Below, piece after piece: positions 50,983-60,596 of a stretch of 64,000 nt of DNA. Each line of letters begins with the position of its first letter. The first letter of the stretch is position 1. The stretch comes from Promethearchaeota archaeon (GTDB lineage: Archaea; Asgardarchaeota; Lokiarchaeia; Helarchaeales; RDOG01): NCBI GenBank assembly GCA_011365055.1, contig RDOG01000007.1, positions 120,190 through 184,189 of the forward strand, in the 5' to 3' direction. Both the position numbers and the translations under genes were made by a program. The notes below the pieces were generated by a model that searched no databases, had not been told where the DNA came from, and worked only from the letters and a program-made list of their open reading frames with translations.

Positions 50983-53900
50983 TTGATAAGATATAGAAAG
51001 AAATTCAATCTTTATAAAAGAATTTTAATGTTTTTAATAATTGGTATAATGATCAGTTCAATATTTCTTTCATTAGGGATTTACAATTTAAGTTCAATAA
51101 TAAATGATAATACCTCTAATACTCCAAATCCCTTTCCTGATGCCCCCTTAATTTCTATGGCATCTGGAGAAGTTAATATCTATCTTGTTGAAAATGCAGG
51201 ACTTGAACGAATAAATGAACCTTTTACTTACGAGTTTACATCTTTAGCTTCTGGAGTAGCACATCATGATTCTATTAGAGTTTATGATGGTTCAATCGAA
51301 ATTCCATCACAAACTTGGAATATGATTAATCATGCAAACCAAACCTTTGAAAATTGTACAGATTGGAGTGATCCAACAGGCTGGTTATTAAGAGAACCTG
51401 AAAATACCAGTATTGAAATCATTCCTAATTATTATGGATGGGGTAAAGTTGCTTATTGCACTGATGAAAATAGTAGTGATTATTTTCAATTTTCTTATGA
51501 CAATCCAACTTCAGCCGTCTCTGGCAATTACACTTTTTTAATAATGCCTGAACAAACCGATAAAGAAATACGAATTGGAATCACTGGAGATCCCTCAGAG
51601 ACTACAAAGGCAACTATAGAGTTCGGAACAGATGGTCATTTCAAAGTAGGTGTTCCTACATATCAAAATCTGGATACTGATACGACTTATGAGGCATTTA
51701 AATGGTATTTAATAAGTCTTGAATTTAATTGTACTAGCGATATAATGACTGTATATATTAATGGGACTCAAAAAAGTGAAAATTCATTTTCAAATACAGC
51801 AGATAATATCTATCAATTTTACATTAGCTCTTTTCCTGATACGCAGACCAATTGCGGGGTATATCTTGCTTGGATGGACTATTCATGGGCCTCTGATTAT
51901 AGTCCTCAAAGGTATAATTACTTGAAATCTTGTAATGTAACTTTTTTGGCAAACGTGAGTGCAAGCTCATATAACACTTATAACATCTCCTATAATTCAA
52001 CAAGTTTAGGAGATTCAAATTATCCAGTAATGATTACCGGAATAAGTTCAGTAACAGATTCACACGGAACGGTTTGGGGTTTGGCCACGACTGGAAATAA
52101 TTATATTGGTAATGGTGTGACAGGCCCAGAAGGCGTGATCCTATCTGATGCTTGGAGCGGTATTTACGCTGATGGACAAAATATACCAGAATTTGTAGAA
52201 AAAGGACCAATATTTTGTACTGTATTTCAAAATGGAACAAATTTTTACAAATTTTTACAAATTTATGATAACGGATATGTAAATGTTAAGTTGAAAGATG
52301 ATAATTCGGGTGCAGATTTCGTTTATGCATGTACTGCAGGTGCAGGTGCTGATGAGATGCATTATTCTGTTTCATCTTCTTGGCTTGTAAGGGATCCTTG
52401 TTATATAGGTGGCGGAAGCTCAGATTATATAGATGTATTATCATATGATGGTACATATAATGGAAAATATTTCTTAAATAGGGATGCTCAGTCATGGATT
52501 TTTGCTCAAGTTATCGATACAAGTCAACCTGAAGCAAATGATTTTACAGTTAGAGCTCGAGTTACTGATAATACCGCATTGCCAATATTGGGAAGGTCAT
52601 CTGGTTCAAACAATCTAAATGCAAATGTCGAATATGAATTTTGGTATGTATGTCTTGATGGCGGAAGCACCGATTTAGAACAACAAACCACGGTTGATAA
52701 TTTACATACGAAATTAATAAGGTCTCCCATATCAGAAATAGGAATGCCAAGAATCTACAATAAATCAGTAATATTAAATGAAACTGTAGGATTAGATCGG
52801 ATTAATGAACCAGTAACAATTACACTCTCATCAGCTTCAGATAGTATTAAGGAACTGGGAAATTATGATGGAATGATTACCTTTTATGATGATGAAGTGG
52901 GTTCAGATCCTGCTGGTTGGAACATAACAAATGATGGAACTTATGGAACAATTCAAGTAATTTCCGAACATGATGACCATAAAAAAGTATTGGAGCTATA
53001 TGACACTTCGATTTTGGGGGGAATTTTTGCAGATTTAAATATTGATGCATCCGGATCAACTGGTGTCATAGAGTTTCATTATGCAATAAGTTCGTTACCA
53101 GATTATGCATATTATAACATTTATTTCTTGGACTCATCAAATAATGAATTATTCGGATTTCTGAATCCAGGACGCGAAACTCCAGGGGAACAACACAAAT
53201 TTGGATTAACCACCGGAACCTTTTACGATGAAGTATATGATTCTAATGGGAATAACATTTACTTGGATAATTCTACGTTCTTTAAATGTAAATTTACCTT
53301 TGACTTTACTGCAAATACCCTCACCTTTCAATATGCATTGCCTAATGGAGAATATCAATACGCTTATGAAGACACGAGTGGATTAGATTACACGTTTCCA
53401 TTATCTACTGCTCAAACAACGGTCGATAAGGTTGAGGCTAGCACGGGATATACCGCGACTAATTATTACATGTGGATTGATTCGCTTGATTTTTCCTGGA
53501 GTGATGGGTATTATCCAGAACGAATTAATGATTTAATTTATAAAAATATTTATTCTGATTCCATTCGGGCATATGATGGATTAACTGAAATTCCATCACA
53601 AGTTTGGGATGGTGTATATGATACTTTTGATATGGATCACAATTTCGAGAGCAGCACGGATTGGGCTGATCCTGTTGGATGGACAAAAAATGAGGAAGGT
53701 CCGGGAACCGATATTAGAGTCATACCAAATTATTATGGACACTCGAAAGTATGCGAATTATATGATTACAATGATTCAGATATTTGCGGAATGTATGATA
53801 CGTTTAGCGGTCAAGTTACTGGAGCGGCGGAATTTTGGCTTCGTGTGGACTCTGATTCTGATTATACATGGGTAGCTCTTGCTAATGGAATACCTACTAA

Positions 53901-56900
53901 TTGGATAGCATGGCTCGTTCATAGATCTGGTGAACCGGGTCTTGCAATGACGTGGGGAGGATCTGATAAACCGCTTGTAAACGCTAGTTTAGATCCCATT
54001 CCCTTTGAACCTGATACGTGGTATCACATGAAGTGGGAGTTTAATTGTTCAACTGATTCTAGCAAGTTCTATATTGATGGAAATAAAGTATTTTGGAATA
54101 ATAGTAACTCCGTTGATGAAGATTTCCTATTTTACGCTACAAGTGATCAAATAACCAATTTATATTTTGGAACATCAACTGATCATGAAAATTTTTCTGT
54201 ATACGTTGATGCTGTGGATTATTCCTGGGAATCTGGGTATTTTGATGGTCGAAATAAATATCTGACTAGTTGTGAGGTATCATTTCTAGCAAATATGAGT
54301 GCTCATTCAATTAAGACATATGGATTAAATTTTAGTTCAATAAGTCAAGGGGATCCAGGATATCCAACTATGGAAACTGGAACGGATTACATTGATGATG
54401 GACTCGGTGGTCGATGGTACTTAGAAACAACTACAAACATACAAGTAATGGGAAGCACGAGCGATCCAAACGGTAATTTTGTGAGTGCTCAAGGGACAGG
54501 TGCAGGAATTTTACAATTATGTGGAGATAATGCTACAGGTACAAGATTCATGGATAAAGGTCCAATATTTTGTCAAGCATATCGAACTCAAACAGGGGGA
54601 TATGCAATAGTTGATGTTTATGCTAGCGGCATTGCTCGAGCACGTGTAAAGGACGATTCTGATTATTGTGTAGGAACATGGGGATTGAGAGATGGTGTTG
54701 GTACAGAAGAACATCACTATAAAATAGATGAGAGCTGGAGTGTAAGGGATCCAATTACGGATGGTGCTGAAAATGATTGGACATGGGGAATTGTAACTAG
54801 TAATAATTATGATGGTCGTTCTTTATTTAATAACGATGGAGAAAGTTGGATTCTAGCAACTTTAGTAGATGTTAATCAAGCTGGAACAACTGATTTCTGC
54901 ATATCTGCTTATACGGCCTATAGTGGTGGGCATATCTTTTACATTGGTGATGATAATACTGGTCCTTCACTTCCAGCAAACACGGAAACTGAAATATTTT
55001 GGGTAATGATAAATTCCACTGCTGATAATGATATACAACAAAGAAACGACGTAGATAATTTATATGTAAAGTTAATCAGTAATCCATTATTTAATTGTTC
55101 TACTAGTAGTGAGATAATTGACGTAAATATTGAAGCTCCAATTAATATACAAGTAGATCCATCAACTTGGACAAATGATAAAACATTTAATGTGAGTTGG
55201 ACAAATCCTAGCGATCCCTCAGGTATTATTGGAGCATATTATAAAATTGATAATCCACCTACCAGCGATACAAATGGTAATTATGTGTCATGTACAAATA
55301 TTGAAAATATTTCTGATATTTACGTTAATGACGGTAATCATACAATATACATATGGCTAAAAGATGGTGCTGGAAACGTTGAATATACAAATTATAGTAT
55401 GACTTTTCTTTTGAATGATTCTTCAGTACCACAACCAATTGGATTAATTGTAGAACCATCATCTTGGTCTAATATATCATCTTTTAACCTGAGTTGGACA
55501 AATGGATACGACCCTTCGGGTATTGTGGGTGCATTTTATAAAATCGGATCATCTCCTGATAGTTCGACAGATGGAACTTATGTTGCTGGTGCAGATATTG
55601 AACGAATAGAAAATATTGTTATAGGTTCTGAAGGATCTCATTTAATATATGTCTGGTTAAACGATAGCTTAGGGAATAATAGGCTAAATTGGAGTGTAAC
55701 AAATCTTTTAAGTGACTTTTCAATAGCTGCACCTAATAATTTAACAGCGAATCCGAGTACTTGGACTAACCATGCTTCATTTTCTGTTAGTTGGAATAAT
55801 TCTTATGACAGCTCTGGTATTATTGGTGCTTTTTACAAATTATATAGTGCTCCTACTACCAATTATGATGGCTATTATATCTCAAGTCCTGATATTGAAC
55901 AAATTAATGGAATAACAACGGATAGTGACGGAGCTCATACGATTTATGTCTGGTTACAGGATAATGCAGGAAATATATATTTTGAAAATAGAAGTTCAAC
56001 CATTCTTTATAACGATTCATCTATTTCTGCACCGATTGGTTTAACTGCACAACCTTCAGGTAGATCAAATATAAATTCTTTCAATCTAACTTGGACAAAT
56101 CCCTCAGATTTCTCTGGCATTGCAGGCGTATATTATAAACTCTATTCCGCTCCAACATCTGATACAGACGGTTTTAATATTTCGGGTTCAAATATTCAAT
56201 CATTAAACGGAATTTTCGTTATTGGAAACGGTTCACATGTTATATATATATGGTTATGGGATAATGTTGGAAATATTCATTTTACCAATTATAGCATTAC
56301 TTATCTTAATTTAGACATTATTCCTCCAAATCCTCCATCTATAACCTATGCGCAAGCAGGAGGGACAAGCGCCACACTATATTGGAATTTAATTTTTGAT
56401 GGCAATGTTGATCATTATAATATTTATAGAAGTAGTTCTCCCATTGGTGATATTAGTGGTTTGACTCCAATTGCATCAGTAGATAATATGACTGGAACAT
56501 TCACAGATACAGGTTTAGAAGATGGCACATATTATTATATTGTAACAGCAGTTGACGATTTAGGACAAGAAAGTCTTGTATCGAATAATGTGATGGTTGA
56601 AATTAATTTCTATAAATGGATAATCATAATTGTCATTATTGTTTTTGGAATAACGGGCGGAACTGGGGCAACCTCATATGTGATCTATCGACGGAAAAAG
56701 TATCCTTCAGAAAAAGGTTATAAACCTAAGGAATATGATTACAAGGGACCATTAGTAATTGATGTGGAAAAAGAAAAAGCCAAAAAAGGTCCTATGAAAT
56801 ACACTAAACAATTAGATCCTGATCTGATTGAATTATATAAACAAAGATACTCTAATAAATCATATATTATGATAAAAGATCAGAGTGTTAATTTAGATGC

Positions 56901-57225
56901 TGAAGAATTTTTCAGAGAAGCAGATTTTTCAGATCGTGAACAAAAAGAATTTATTGGTGAATTGTCTTCCATAACAGCTGTTGAAAGAAGAGATCTTCTT
57001 AATTCAATAAAAATTACAGAGAATATGGAAAGACTTGAATTAATGAAGATAGCAACAATTCAAAATATAGAAATTTTTGAAGAGAACAAAAATTATAAAT
57101 ATTTAAAGGAAGAATACTACAAATTATTATCAATTGCAGAAAAACTTGGTGACGACGAATTATTTTCCACCACATTAGAAAAAATAGAAGAACTTAAAAT
57201 ATTATTGGATTCACAAGAATTTTAA
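50983..57225 (+). CDS. giant surface protein C: lectin-like repeats, Ig-like repeats, FN3, membrane anchor, cytosolic tail
   Basis: This 2080-residue protein has a hydrophobic signal segment at about residues 14-37. Three ConA-lectin-like modules lie near 115-310, 624-870 and 884-1090. They share blocks such as IPSQ.W, PNYYG, WY..K.EFNC....FYI.G and YSW.S.Y. Four tandem Ig-like repeats of about 95 residues span 1382-1776 with P-S-T/S-W-T/S-N and F-N-V/L-S-W. An FN3 domain follows at 1780-1870. The single membrane helix is at 1876-1903, then Arg/Lys and a 175-residue cytosolic tail. The tail has DREQKEFIGELSSITAVERRDLL, the tail motif shared with the other giant proteins, and a TPR-like end. 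The start is TTG with GTGAGAT upstream. It is followed, after an oligo-T tract, by a winged-helix/longin-module gene. It is a probable glycan-binding surface protein. Confidence 0.8.
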   Translation: MIRYRKKFNLYKRILMFLIIGIMISSIFLSLGIYNLSSIINDNTSNTPNPFPDAPLISMASGEVNIYLVENAGLERINEPFTYEFTSLASGVAHHDSIRVYDGSIEIPSQTWNMINHANQTFENCTDWSDPTGWLLREPENTSIEIIPNYYGWGKVAYCTDENSSDYFQFSYDNPTSAVSGNYTFLIMPEQTDKEIRIGITGDPSETTKATIEFGTDGHFKVGVPTYQNLDTDTTYEAFKWYLISLEFNCTSDIMTVYINGTQKSENSFSNTADNIYQFYISSFPDTQTNCGVYLAWMDYSWASDYSPQRYNYLKSCNVTFLANVSASSYNTYNISYNSTSLGDSNYPVMITGISSVTDSHGTVWGLATTGNNYIGNGVTGPEGVILSDAWSGIYADGQNIPEFVEKGPIFCTVFQNGTNFYKFLQIYDNGYVNVKLKDDNSGADFVYACTAGAGADEMHYSVSSSWLVRDPCYIGGGSSDYIDVLSYDGTYNGKYFLNRDAQSWIFAQVIDTSQPEANDFTVRARVTDNTALPILGRSSGSNNLNANVEYEFWYVCLDGGSTDLEQQTTVDNLHTKLIRSPISEIGMPRIYNKSVILNETVGLDRINEPVTITLSSASDSIKELGNYDGMITFYDDEVGSDPAGWNITNDGTYGTIQVISEHDDHKKVLELYDTSILGGIFADLNIDASGSTGVIEFHYAISSLPDYAYYNIYFLDSSNNELFGFLNPGRETPGEQHKFGLTTGTFYDEVYDSNGNNIYLDNSTFFKCKFTFDFTANTLTFQYALPNGEYQYAYEDTSGLDYTFPLSTAQTTVDKVEASTGYTATNYYMWIDSLDFSWSDGYYPERINDLIYKNIYSDSIRAYDGLTEIPSQVWDGVYDTFDMDHNFESSTDWADPVGWTKNEEGPGTDIRVIPNYYGHSKVCELYDYNDSDICGMYDTFSGQVTGAAEFWLRVDSDSDYTWVALANGIPTNWIAWLVHRSGEPGLAMTWGGSDKPLVNASLDPIPFEPDTWYHMKWEFNCSTDSSKFYIDGNKVFWNNSNSVDEDFLFYATSDQITNLYFGTSTDHENFSVYVDAVDYSWESGYFDGRNKYLTSCEVSFLANMSAHSIKTYGLNFSSISQGDPGYPTMETGTDYIDDGLGGRWYLETTTNIQVMGSTSDPNGNFVSAQGTGAGILQLCGDNATGTRFMDKGPIFCQAYRTQTGGYAIVDVYASGIARARVKDDSDYCVGTWGLRDGVGTEEHHYKIDESWSVRDPITDGAENDWTWGIVTSNNYDGRSLFNNDGESWILATLVDVNQAGTTDFCISAYTAYSGGHIFYIGDDNTGPSLPANTETEIFWVMINSTADNDIQQRNDVDNLYVKLISNPLFNCSTSSEIIDVNIEAPINIQVDPSTWTNDKTFNVSWTNPSDPSGIIGAYYKIDNPPTSDTNGNYVSCTNIENISDIYVNDGNHTIYIWLKDGAGNVEYTNYSMTFLLNDSSVPQPIGLIVEPSSWSNISSFNLSWTNGYDPSGIVGAFYKIGSSPDSSTDGTYVAGADIERIENIVIGSEGSHLIYVWLNDSLGNNRLNWSVTNLLSDFSIAAPNNLTANPSTWTNHASFSVSWNNSYDSSGIIGAFYKLYSAPTTNYDGYYISSPDIEQINGITTDSDGAHTIYVWLQDNAGNIYFENRSSTILYNDSSISAPIGLTAQPSGRSNINSFNLTWTNPSDFSGIAGVYYKLYSAPTSDTDGFNISGSNIQSLNGIFVIGNGSHVIYIWLWDNVGNIHFTNYSITYLNLDIIPPNPPSITYAQAGGTSATLYWNLIFDGNVDHYNIYRSSSPIGDISGLTPIASVDNMTGTFTDTGLEDGTYYYIVTAVDDLGQESLVSNNVMVEINFYKWIIIIVIIVFGITGGTGATSYVIYRRKKYPSEKGYKPKEYDYKGPLVIDVEKEKAKKGPMKYTKQLDPDLIELYKQRYSNKSYIMIKDQSVNLDAEEFFREADFSDREQKEFIGELSSITAVERRDLLNSIKITENMERLELMKIATIQNIEIFEENKNYKYLKEEYYKLLSIAEKLGDDELFSTTLEKIEELKILLDSQEF

Positions 57226-57236
57226 TTCATTTTCAA

Positions 57237-57251
57237 TTTTTTTTTTTTTTT
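57237..57251 (+). terminator. T15 tract after surface protein C
   Basis: Fifteen consecutive T lie 11 bases after the stop codon. They should end most transcripts, so the following winged-helix gene probably also has its own promoter (a TATA-like ATAAAATATAAAT at about 57264-57276). Confidence 0.5.
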
Positions 57252-57396
57252 AATGCAAAGACCATAAAATATAAATTTTTTTGAAAAGATGTAATTCATC
57301 AATTAAATTTAAGAAGACGGACTATTTAGGGTAAAATGCAGTAGATTTTATCCAGAAAATCTTAAAGTATCATATATATTTCCAAGGTGAAGCCAA

Positions 57397-59664
57397 ATAA
57401 AATTAGAAAACCACGATAATAAACTAAATGAAAAAATATATAGTGTGATCAGATTATTATATGAAAAAAAACGCATCTTCACCTTTGAGGAATTTTATGA
57501 GATCTGTTCAAAAAAAATGGCTTTATCTGATTCTGAAATTTTTAGCGGTTTTCACGAAATAGTCGGGAAGAAACTCGTAATTGAGGGATCACGTCTTATA
57601 AGAGATGAAATACTTAATCATAAAAAAAGAAGTAAGATTTTTGAATATATAAATAAAAATCCTGGTTTTCATTTTACACATATTATTTCAAAGATGGGAA
57701 TTGGACCTCATGCTGGCCGTTGGCATCTTAAAATATTAGAAAAATTTGATTTTATTAAGAGTAGGAAATTTGATCGTTACAAAGTTTATTTTAATGATAA
57801 CTTTCCAGAATCGAGAGAAGAAATGGTATTTTTGTTGAGGAAGAAAAATGCTTTAGAAATTTTTAAAATTATTGTATCCAATTCCGAAATAAATGCGAAT
57901 GAAATAGATAAGGTGCTTGATCTTCATTATAATACCATTCAGTATTACGTAAAACAATTAATAAATTCAAATCTAATCGAATCTAATTCCAGAAACAACG
58001 TAAATGTATTAATGCCTGTTCAAGGTCATTTAGAATTTTTATCAATGTTTTTTGATATAAAACCAATTGAAGTTGCAATAAAACCTGTAATTTCATCTAT
58101 TCCCTCATACTCAAAAGAACAACCAATTGAATTAATTAAAACTGTTCCTCTTGTTGAAAAACCTCAAGATCAAGAGGTTAAGGTTATTCGCGAATATGAT
58201 TATGTGGGTGGAGATGTAAGGTTTAAAGTAGCTGTACAAAATCATAGCGAATTTATTATATCTAAAATTAACGTTATGATTACGTCAACTGCTCAATATT
58301 TGGTAGATGATAAAGTAAAATCTATTGATTTATTAAGTCCTGGTGAATCGAGGGGTATCGATTTTTTATTAACTCCTTTAACTTGTGGTAAATCCACGAT
58401 TTATGCAACAATTTCATATTCTGATTATAAGGGCAAGCCTCAATCTCTTGTTATCAATCCAAAAGAAATATGGATTAAATGTCCATTGGTAACCCCAAAA
58501 CACGCTTCGATTGAAGAAATCTTGAGTTGGAAAAAACAGTTATTAAACGGATCGAGTTCGATTGAATATCATAACGTTCCTGACTCTCAAGCTTTTAAAA
58601 TTGCTCTTGATCAAATAAGTGCTTTGGATTTATCAGAAATTGATATGGATGAGTCAAAAAAATCCGCAACTTTTTCTGGAATTGCTAAAGTTACAAATGA
58701 CAAGATGATAATAGAATTAAAATTACACAGTCAAAAAATTAATCTTAATGTATGGACAAGTGATTTAAAACAAGCTACTGGTTTTTTAGCATATATTAAA
58801 AATTTAATAAACATCTCGATCGAAAATGCAAAACGTTTTCAGATAAAAGCTGAAAAAGTTGGAGAAAAAATTTTGGATTGTTTCGAATTAAGCGATAGAG
58901 TTAAAGAATTGAACGTTGAATGCGAGAATCGAGCAAGTGTAAGCGATATTCTTTTACTCATAAATGAGATAGGTGTTCGCTTAAATCGCAGTTTTCCTGA
59001 TGTAACGATTGTAGATTCTGTTGGTAATTGGAAGGAAAATTTGGAGACTAATTTTCGACCTGGTGAATTCATTAATGAATCAAATGCAATAAAATTACAA
59101 TTTGAAATATTAAATTGGTTTCAAAAAATTATTGATTTAACGAAAAATAACTTGCAAGTAATTGAAAGTACGTTTGAAGAGTCCGATATTCCTCTGGATG
59201 AGATTAAAGACAAAATATCTGAGTTAAATAAAGCAAGGTTAGATCAAGAAAAAAATTATTTACATGATATTCTAAAATATTTAATGATAATCCACAAAGA
59301 TACGGGTCTTACATTATTTGAAAAAGGATTTTTTGGATTTAAATTAGATCCAGACCTAGTTGGAGGATTTTTAACAGCTATTCAAAGTTTTGGATCTGAA
59401 ATATCTTCAACAGAAACTTCAATGAAAAAATTAGTGTATAAGGATTTTCAAATAGAAATAGAAGACGGAGATTATGTAAGAGCTGCTATAATATTAAAAG
59501 GTGAATCCACAATATATTTAATTAAGAAGTTATTAGATTACGTAAAATATTTTGAGAAAAAATATGAAAATCAACTGCCTGAATGGTCAGGTAACCTACA
59601 AATTTTTAAAGATGAAGATAAAGACCTAGAAAATTTCTTTTTCAATTCAATTAAAAAGAATTGA
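57397..59664 (+). CDS. tandem winged-helix, Ig-like and longin-module protein, partner of surface protein C, near-cognate start
   Basis: This protein is about 755 residues long. The N-terminal 220 residues carry winged-helix units and align with the 231-residue protein that follows surface protein A: KIFEYINKNPGFHFTHI against KMYELIKNKPGIHVREL, and LHYNTIQYYVKQL against VHHSTIQYHLKKL. Residues about 265-355 form a CARDB-like beta domain. The C-terminal 380 residues align with the protein at 39006-40400, ending in a longin-like domain with LVGGFLTAIQSFG and YKDFQIEIED. The first canonical start is GTG at 57445. The frame continues upstream with residues that align with the 231-residue homologue. 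AAGGTGA at 57384-57390 is followed by ATA at 57397 as the best-placed near-cognate start. There is no signal or membrane segment; a cytosolic adaptor or regulator is inferred. Confidence 0.75.
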   Translation: MKLENHDNKLNEKIYSVIRLLYEKKRIFTFEEFYEICSKKMALSDSEIFSGFHEIVGKKLVIEGSRLIRDEILNHKKRSKIFEYINKNPGFHFTHIISKMGIGPHAGRWHLKILEKFDFIKSRKFDRYKVYFNDNFPESREEMVFLLRKKNALEIFKIIVSNSEINANEIDKVLDLHYNTIQYYVKQLINSNLIESNSRNNVNVLMPVQGHLEFLSMFFDIKPIEVAIKPVISSIPSYSKEQPIELIKTVPLVEKPQDQEVKVIREYDYVGGDVRFKVAVQNHSEFIISKINVMITSTAQYLVDDKVKSIDLLSPGESRGIDFLLTPLTCGKSTIYATISYSDYKGKPQSLVINPKEIWIKCPLVTPKHASIEEILSWKKQLLNGSSSIEYHNVPDSQAFKIALDQISALDLSEIDMDESKKSATFSGIAKVTNDKMIIELKLHSQKINLNVWTSDLKQATGFLAYIKNLINISIENAKRFQIKAEKVGEKILDCFELSDRVKELNVECENRASVSDILLLINEIGVRLNRSFPDVTIVDSVGNWKENLETNFRPGEFINESNAIKLQFEILNWFQKIIDLTKNNLQVIESTFEESDIPLDEIKDKISELNKARLDQEKNYLHDILKYLMIIHKDTGLTLFEKGFFGFKLDPDLVGGFLTAIQSFGSEISSTETSMKKLVYKDFQIEIEDGDYVRAAIILKGESTIYLIKKLLDYVKYFEKKYENQLPEWSGNLQIFKDEDKDLENFFFNSIKKN

Positions 59665-59665
59665 T

Positions 59666-60595
59666 TCAATTTATCCTAGAATAAACTTCTTTTACAACTT
59701 CTTTATTAACTAAGAATTCTTTGGGTCGTGAATTTGGAACAAGTTCAATCCATTGTTTCTTCAATAATACCTTTAATTTCCTATTAGCTGATCGCCAATC
59801 GTGATCTGAAGGACGAATTGGATTGTTTTTAGAATAAAAAATTTTAGTAAAATCTTTATTCATAAATTTCACGTATTTTGTTAGCCAAGTCAAAATTTCT
59901 TTATCTTTTTTTGTTATTTTAGATGTATAATCTTCAATAAATTCCTTAAGCACATATCTTGTATTTTTTCCCGCAGCAGCAGTTGGTAATATTATTCTCT
60001 CTCTCTCCATTTCCTCTTTAGCAGATTCCACTAATTCCCTGTCAATTAAAATCTTCCATTGATCTTGCATTCGTTTCAAAAAATTATCTATCCTAAAAGT
60101 TCTATGATTTCGACCAGAAGGTAATCTGTCTCCAGGCATTTTGCCTCTAATAAATTTTTTTATAAAAGATTTCACTTCATTTATTTCAATTATATTCTTG
60201 TATTCGACTGTTTGTATCTTCAAGGAATTAAAATTCTTTTCAAGGATGTCTGCTATAAACTCAATATTAATAGATTCCTTCTCTGAAGATTTCTTTTCTA
60301 AAGAAATTGCGATTTTTTGTAATAATTCGATTTGTTTTTTTTCAATTTCAATCAACTCTTTATACTCTTCAGAAAATACAGGTTGTTTTGATTGTTTTTT
60401 TCTTTTTTCAGCTTCCTCCTCCTTTATTATGCTATGGCATTGCTGACAATAATTTTTTTTCCTAAACTGGATTATATAATCTTTTGGAAATTCCCCCGAA
60501 CATCTAGAACAAGTCAAGATAGAAGTGTTCTGTACTTCTCCACCTTTTCTTTGAGTCTTCTTTAATTCCTCCAGCTTCTTGAACATCTCGCTCAT
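59666..60595 (-). CDS. Zn-ribbon protein of unknown function with coiled coil
   Basis: This 309-residue protein has a four-Cys zinc site near residues 29-53 (CSRC and CQQC) like a small treble-clef or LIM half. A charged coiled coil spans about 60-115. A C-terminal globular part has basic segments (RLPSGRNHRTFRIDNFLKRM, WRSANRKLKVLLKKQW) that could form winged-helix-like helices. It begins one base after the stop of the 148-codon gene upstream, so the two are coupled, with the ribosome binding site GGAGG inside the upstream gene. It converges with the longin-module gene. Nucleic-acid or protein binding is plausible; no family is recognised. Confidence 0.6.
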   Translation of the reverse strand: MSEMFKKLEELKKTQRKGGEVQNTSILTCSRCSGEFPKDYIIQFRKKNYCQQCHSIIKEEEAEKRKKQSKQPVFSEEYKELIEIEKKQIELLQKIAISLEKKSSEKESINIEFIADILEKNFNSLKIQTVEYKNIIEINEVKSFIKKFIRGKMPGDRLPSGRNHRTFRIDNFLKRMQDQWKILIDRELVESAKEEMERERIILPTAAAGKNTRYVLKEFIEDYTSKITKKDKEILTWLTKYVKFMNKDFTKIFYSKNNPIRPSDHDWRSANRKLKVLLKKQWIELVPNSRPKEFLVNKEVVKEVYSRIN

Positions 60596-60596
60596 T

